Under the pieces are notes generated by a model that did not search any database, was not told the origin of the DNA, and was given only the letters and a program-made list of their open reading frames with translations. 64,000 bases of DNA from Ornithinibacillus californiensis (lineage in GTDB: Bacteria > Bacillota > Bacilli > Bacillales > Amphibacillaceae): contig NZ_LDUE01000015.1 of the NCBI RefSeq assembly GCF_001038485.1, forward strand, positions 1 through 64,000, given 5' to 3'. Of this stretch, positions 60,208-64,000 are shown one piece after another. The first letter of the stretch is position 1; each line of letters opens with the position of its first letter. Position numbers and translations under genes: made by a program.

Positions 60208-61146
60208 ATGAATAAATCAAAACAATTAACAGATGGAGCACTATTCACATTGGTATTTATCGGAATGCTACTGGCATCCGTTTATCTCCCGGTTCTTTCG
60301 TTCTTTACCGTGTTAGTACTAGCTGTTCCTTTTATTATTTACTCGGCAAAACATGATTGGAAGCCAGCCTTGGTTATGCTGGCAGTCAGTATCTTATTGT
60401 CTGTACTTGTAGCTACGATTATATCTGTTCCTTTAACCATATTTGCTGGTTTGGGAGGCATTATGATTGGTTCTGCTATCCATAAGGAATTAACGCCATA
60501 TGAAACGTGGGCAAGAGGGACATTAGGCTATGTTGCTGGTATCCTATTTGCTTTGGTTTTTGCCTTTTTAGCATTCAATGTCAATATTTTAAACGAATTT
60601 AACCAACAAATGGATCAAATATTGGAAATGAGTAAGCAAATGACCATCGATTTAGGTATGGGAGAAGTTTCCGAAGAGGATCTTGCCATCGTCGAGCAAC
60701 AGGTCAATTTATATAAACAGCTATATCCAGTCTTTATCGTATTTACGGCGCTGTTACTTGCTCTGCTAAATCAATGGATTGGCTATAAGATTGTTAACCG
60801 AATGGAAAAGAAACAGTTACGTTTCCCTAAGTTTCGGAATTTGAAATTCCCGAAATCCATTCTTTGGATTTATCTATTTGCTATTATCTTTTCCCTTTTC
60901 CAAAACGATCCGAATGGAACTGTGCTTATCGCTTTACAAAATGTGATGATGCTAACTGGGTTGTTGATGGCGATACAAGGACTTTCTTTTGTTTTCTTTG
61001 TTACCCATCACAAGAATAAAAGCATTGCGATACCAATTATAGTGGTTGTATTAACCGTTATTTTTGCACCATTACTACTTCCATTGATTCGAATCTTAGG
61101 TATAATTGATTTAGGGTTCGGACTTAGGGAACGTATGGTACAATAA
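60208..61146 (+). CDS. yybS: YybS family membrane protein (DUF2232)
   Basis: 312 residues with about eight membrane segments. The start LTDGALFTLVFIGMLLASVYLPVL and the end DLGFGLRERM match DUF2232. It precedes gdpP-rplI-dnaB in most Bacilli. TGAGGTG precedes the ATG. Confidence 0.9.
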   Translation: MNKSKQLTDGALFTLVFIGMLLASVYLPVLSFFTVLVLAVPFIIYSAKHDWKPALVMLAVSILLSVLVATIISVPLTIFAGLGGIMIGSAIHKELTPYETWARGTLGYVAGILFALVFAFLAFNVNILNEFNQQMDQILEMSKQMTIDLGMGEVSEEDLAIVEQQVNLYKQLYPVFIVFTALLLALLNQWIGYKIVNRMEKKQLRFPKFRNLKFPKSILWIYLFAIIFSLFQNDPNGTVLIALQNVMMLTGLLMAIQGLSFVFFVTHHKNKSIAIPIIVVVLTVIFAPLLLPLIRILGIIDLGFGLRERMVQ

Positions 61147-61194
61147 TAGTTATGAATTAAAATTAGAGTGCTCATTAATAGGAGCTGAATAGAC

Positions 61195-63168
61195 ATGTCA
61201 GATAAGTTAAAACGACCAAAGTTAAGTAAGCATTTATGGCTCATTTACGCAGTCTCTGTCATCTTGCTTGGATTTATTTGGTATTATGAATGGATCCTTG
61301 GAAGTATTATGACAGTTTTATTAGCTTTGTCGTTTTACTACACCATTCAAATAGAAAAGAAATTAACGGATGAGACGGAACAATATATCTCAACCTTATC
61401 CTACCGAGTAAAGAAAGTAGGAGAAGAAGCCTTACTCGAAATGCCAATTGGTATCATTCTCTTTAGTGAAGATTATAACGTCGAGTGGACGAATCATTAT
61501 ATGAACCAATTTACCGATGAAGATACGGTTGTTGGTGAATCACTTAATGTGATATCGGAAGACTTGATTCCAATGATTAAAGAGAATCATGATGAAACTC
61601 GTATTAGTATAGAAGAGTTTGAGTTTCAGGCGATTATTCGTAAAGAAGAACGATTAATTTATTTCTTTGACCGTACGGAGCAAGCGGAATTAGAAACGTT
61701 GTATCACAATGATCAAACGGTATTATTTATTATTTTTCTTGATAATTACGATGAAATTACGCAGAACATGGACGATACCATTAAAAGTCAGCTTAATTCA
61801 GAGGTGACAGCTTTCCTAAATCAATGGTCGAGTTCCTATGGGTTATATTTAAAACGTACATCGCAGGATCGCTTCCTAGCGGTTGGAACGAAAGAAATAC
61901 TAAAAGACCTTGAAAAAGCTAAATTTGATATTTTAGATGAAATGCATGAACTTAATTCAGAATTAGATATCCCTATTACGTTAAGTATTGGGGTGGGCGT
62001 TGGGAATGCACCGTTACCGGAGTTAGGACAGTTAGCACAATCCAGCCTTGACCTAGCGCTTGGCCGAGGTGGAGACCAGGTAGCAATTAAAGATGATTCT
62101 GGAAAAGTTCGCTTCTATGGTGGAAAGACGAACCCAATGGAAAAACGTACTCGTGTCCGTGCAAGGGTAATATCACATGCGTTACGAGATTTAGTTCGAG
62201 CGAGTGACCGTGTCATTATTATGGGACACCAGGGACCAGATATGGATTCGATCGGTTCTGCAATTGGAATCATGAACATTGCACAGACCAATGGGATAGA
62301 TGGTTACATCGTATTTGACCCCGATGATGTGAGCACAGGCGTCAATCGACTGATAGATGCGGTAAAAGCAGAGCCGAATATTTGGCAGCATTTCATTGAC
62401 CCGGAAACGGCTGAAGATTTAATAACGAACCGCAGTTTAATTGTCGTTGTGGATACGCATAAACCTTCCATGGTCGTTAGCAAGCGACTGTTAAGCAAGT
62501 CGGAATATAAAGTGGTTATTGACCATCATAGACGTGCTGAGGAGTTTATTGATAATCCGACACTAGTTTATATGGAACCATATGCATCATCAACGGCTGA
62601 GCTGGTTACAGAGCTTTTAGAATATCAGCCTAAAGGTGAGAAGCTTAGAATGCTTGAGGCAACAGCCCTTCTTGCTGGTATTATTGTCGATACGAAGAGC
62701 TTTACGTTACGAACTGGTTCTAGAACCTTTGATGCGGCATCGTATTTACGAGCAAAAGGTGCCGATACCGTATTAGTGCAACAATTTTTAAAAGAAGACT
62801 TGGATTTATATGTGAAACGCAGTAAACTAATTGAACGAACAAATATTTATCGCCAATCGATTGCGATATCAAAAGCAGATCCTGGTGATGTTTACGGACC
62901 GGTTCTAATCGCACAAACGGCTGATACTTTATTAACGATGACAGGAATTTCCGCGTCATTTGTAATCGCCGAGCGAAGTGATGGAAAGATTGGTATCAGT
63001 GCACGCTCTTTAGGCGAAATTAATGTACAAATTATTATGGAACAAATGAATGGTGGCGGGCATTTAACGAATGCTGCGACACAATTAGAAGATACAACAA
63101 TTGAAGATGCAGAAGCGCATCTGAAAGATATATTAGACGAGTATTACGAGGGGAGAGAAGTAGAATGA
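61195..63168 (+). CDS. gdpP: Cyclic-di-AMP phosphodiesterase GdpP
   Basis: 657 residues. Two N-terminal membrane segments, a PAS-like domain (75-160), a degenerate GGDEF domain (170-305, lacking GGDEF residues) and a DHH-DHHA1 phosphodiesterase: [47 protein letters not shown]. It lowers c-di-AMP, controlling potassium and wall homeostasis. Its stop overlaps the rplI start (ATGA). Confidence 0.95.
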   Translation: MSDKLKRPKLSKHLWLIYAVSVILLGFIWYYEWILGSIMTVLLALSFYYTIQIEKKLTDETEQYISTLSYRVKKVGEEALLEMPIGIILFSEDYNVEWTNHYMNQFTDEDTVVGESLNVISEDLIPMIKENHDETRISIEEFEFQAIIRKEERLIYFFDRTEQAELETLYHNDQTVLFIIFLDNYDEITQNMDDTIKSQLNSEVTAFLNQWSSSYGLYLKRTSQDRFLAVGTKEILKDLEKAKFDILDEMHELNSELDIPITLSIGVGVGNAPLPELGQLAQSSLDLALGRGGDQVAIKDDSGKVRFYGGKTNPMEKRTRVRARVISHALRDLVRASDRVIIMGHQGPDMDSIGSAIGIMNIAQTNGIDGYIVFDPDDVSTGVNRLIDAVKAEPNIWQHFIDPETAEDLITNRSLIVVVDTHKPSMVVSKRLLSKSEYKVVIDHHRRAEEFIDNPTLVYMEPYASSTAELVTELLEYQPKGEKLRMLEATALLAGIIVDTKSFTLRTGSRTFDAASYLRAKGADTVLVQQFLKEDLDLYVKRSKLIERTNIYRQSIAISKADPGDVYGPVLIAQTADTLLTMTGISASFVIAERSDGKIGISARSLGEINVQIIMEQMNGGGHLTNAATQLEDTTIEDAEAHLKDILDEYYEGREVE

Positions 63169-63611
63169 AAGTAATTTTTCTACAAGATGTAAAAGGTAAA
63201 GGGAAAAAAGGCGAAGTAAAGAACGTATCCGACGGTTATGCTAGAAACTACTTACTCAAAAATAACCTTGCAGAAGAAGCAACGGCTGGAAACATGAAGG
63301 CTTTGGATGCGCAAAAACGTAAATCCAAACAGTTAGAAGCGGAAGAGAAACAAGCTGCTGTACAATTAAAGGAAAAAATTGAAAGCTTAGAAGTGAAATT
63401 AAAAGCTAAATCTGGTGATGGTGGTAGACTATTTGGTTCTATTACTAGTAAACAAATTGGTGAGGCACTTCAAAAAGACTATGGTATTAAGATTGATAAA
63501 CGTAAAATTGAACTAGACCAACCAATTCGTGCGTTAGGCTTTACGAATGTTCCTATTAAACTTCATCCGGAAGTTACAGGGACGGTTAAAGTTCATGTTG
63601 TCGAACAATAA
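63165..63611 (+). CDS. rplI: Ribosomal protein bL9
   Basis: 148 residues. N-terminal [30 protein letters not shown] is the bL9 signature; a long central helix joins it to the C-terminal domain. Coupled to gdpP. Confidence 0.96.
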   Translation: MKVIFLQDVKGKGKKGEVKNVSDGYARNYLLKNNLAEEATAGNMKALDAQKRKSKQLEAEEKQAAVQLKEKIESLEVKLKAKSGDGGRLFGSITSKQIGEALQKDYGIKIDKRKIELDQPIRALGFTNVPIKLHPEVTGTVKVHVVEQ

Positions 63612-63647
63612 GTTATTTGAGGCTCAGGTTAAAGGGGGAAACAAGTC

Positions 63648-64000
63648 ATGAGTGAATGGAACGATCGTACTCCACCACATAATATTGAAGCGGAACAGGC
63701 CGTTATCGGAGCTATCTTTCTTGAACCAGAGGCATTCTCTACAGCATCTGAGCTACTAATGCCAGGTGATTTTTATCGCGCAAGCCACCAGCGAATCTTT
63801 GATACGATGCTTACGCTGTCAGATAGAGGAGAACCGATCGATCTTGTTACGGTTACTACTGCTCTTTCCGATACAAAGCAATTGGATGAAGCGGGTGGGG
63901 TAACTTATTTATCACAACTAGCTGAAAGTGTACCAACTGCAGCTAATATCGAATACTATGCAAAAATCGTAGAAGAAAAAGCAGTCCTTCGTAGATTAAT
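63648..64000 (+). CDS. dnaB: Replicative DNA helicase, 5' part (cut by window end)
   Basis: The first 117 codons from ATG 63648 after AAAGGGGG. RTPPHNIEAEQAVIGAIFLEP is the conserved N-terminus of replicative helicases (called DnaC in B. subtilis). The ATPase domain lies outside the window. Confidence 0.94.
   Translation, partial: MSEWNDRTPPHNIEAEQAVIGAIFLEPEAFSTASELLMPGDFYRASHQRIFDTMLTLSDRGEPIDLVTVTTALSDTKQLDEAGGVTYLSQLAESVPTAANIEYYAKIVEEKAVLRRL

Overview
This is the chromosomal replication-origin region of a low-GC, endospore-forming Bacillaceae bacterium. The gene content and order best fit the halotolerant Oceanobacillus/Virgibacillus group; that placement is an inference from gene order and base composition. 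oriC lies near 35.7-37.7 kb. Genes left of it run mostly on the minus strand and genes right of it on the plus strand, so both arms read away from the origin.

Right arm (38-64 kb): the classical order rpmH-rnpA-yidC-khpB(jag)-mnmE-mnmG-rsmG-noc-parA-parB-(DUF554)-yyaC-ykvI-like-yyzM-ychF-rpsF-ssb-rpsR, then a methionine aminopeptidase, an AT-rich accessory stretch of small lipoproteins and membrane proteins (56.4-59.5 kb), and yybS-gdpP-rplI-dnaB (cut by the window end). Two perfect parS sites flank noc-parA-parB. Left arm (37-17 kb): dnaA-dnaN-yaaA-recF-remB-gyrB-gyrA, a degenerate HD-GYP gene, yaaC-guaB-dacA-serS (with a T-box leader), tRNA-Ser, a small alarmone synthetase, and dck/dgk. The pdxST pair and the rRNA operon that Bacillus subtilis has in this arm are absent.

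Further left (10.4-17.0 kb) is a 6.5-kb genomic island inserted in the 3' end of tRNA-Arg(CCU). It is bounded by 51-bp perfect direct repeats, and the tRNA's original terminator has been displaced to the far end. The island carries a compact lasso-peptide cluster: precursor, B2 protease, cyclase C, ABC transporter D and the B1 leader-recognition protein. The predicted core is 27 residues with an 8-residue Gly1-Asp8 macrolactam ring. No intact integrase remains. Outside the island (1-10.2 kb) are a Fur-controlled hydroxamate/citrate-type siderophore uptake locus with an FhuF-like reductase, two ring-cleaving dioxygenases, and a GGDEF/EAL cyclic-di-GMP pair.

Two observations look new. (1) Ten copies of a roughly 116-240 bp imperfect palindrome are scattered through intergenic spaces. 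Their terminal stems change sequence between copies but keep pairing, and some copies carry optional hairpin modules at fixed internal positions. (2) The 3' parts of six genes that end beside such a palindrome (mnmE, ychF, dacA, serS, gyrA, dnaN) show long runs of codons ending only in A or C on the coding strand, up to 62 consecutive freely choosable codons. Genes not next to a copy do not show this by eye. That suggests a local, strand-specific mutational or selective process linked to the element.
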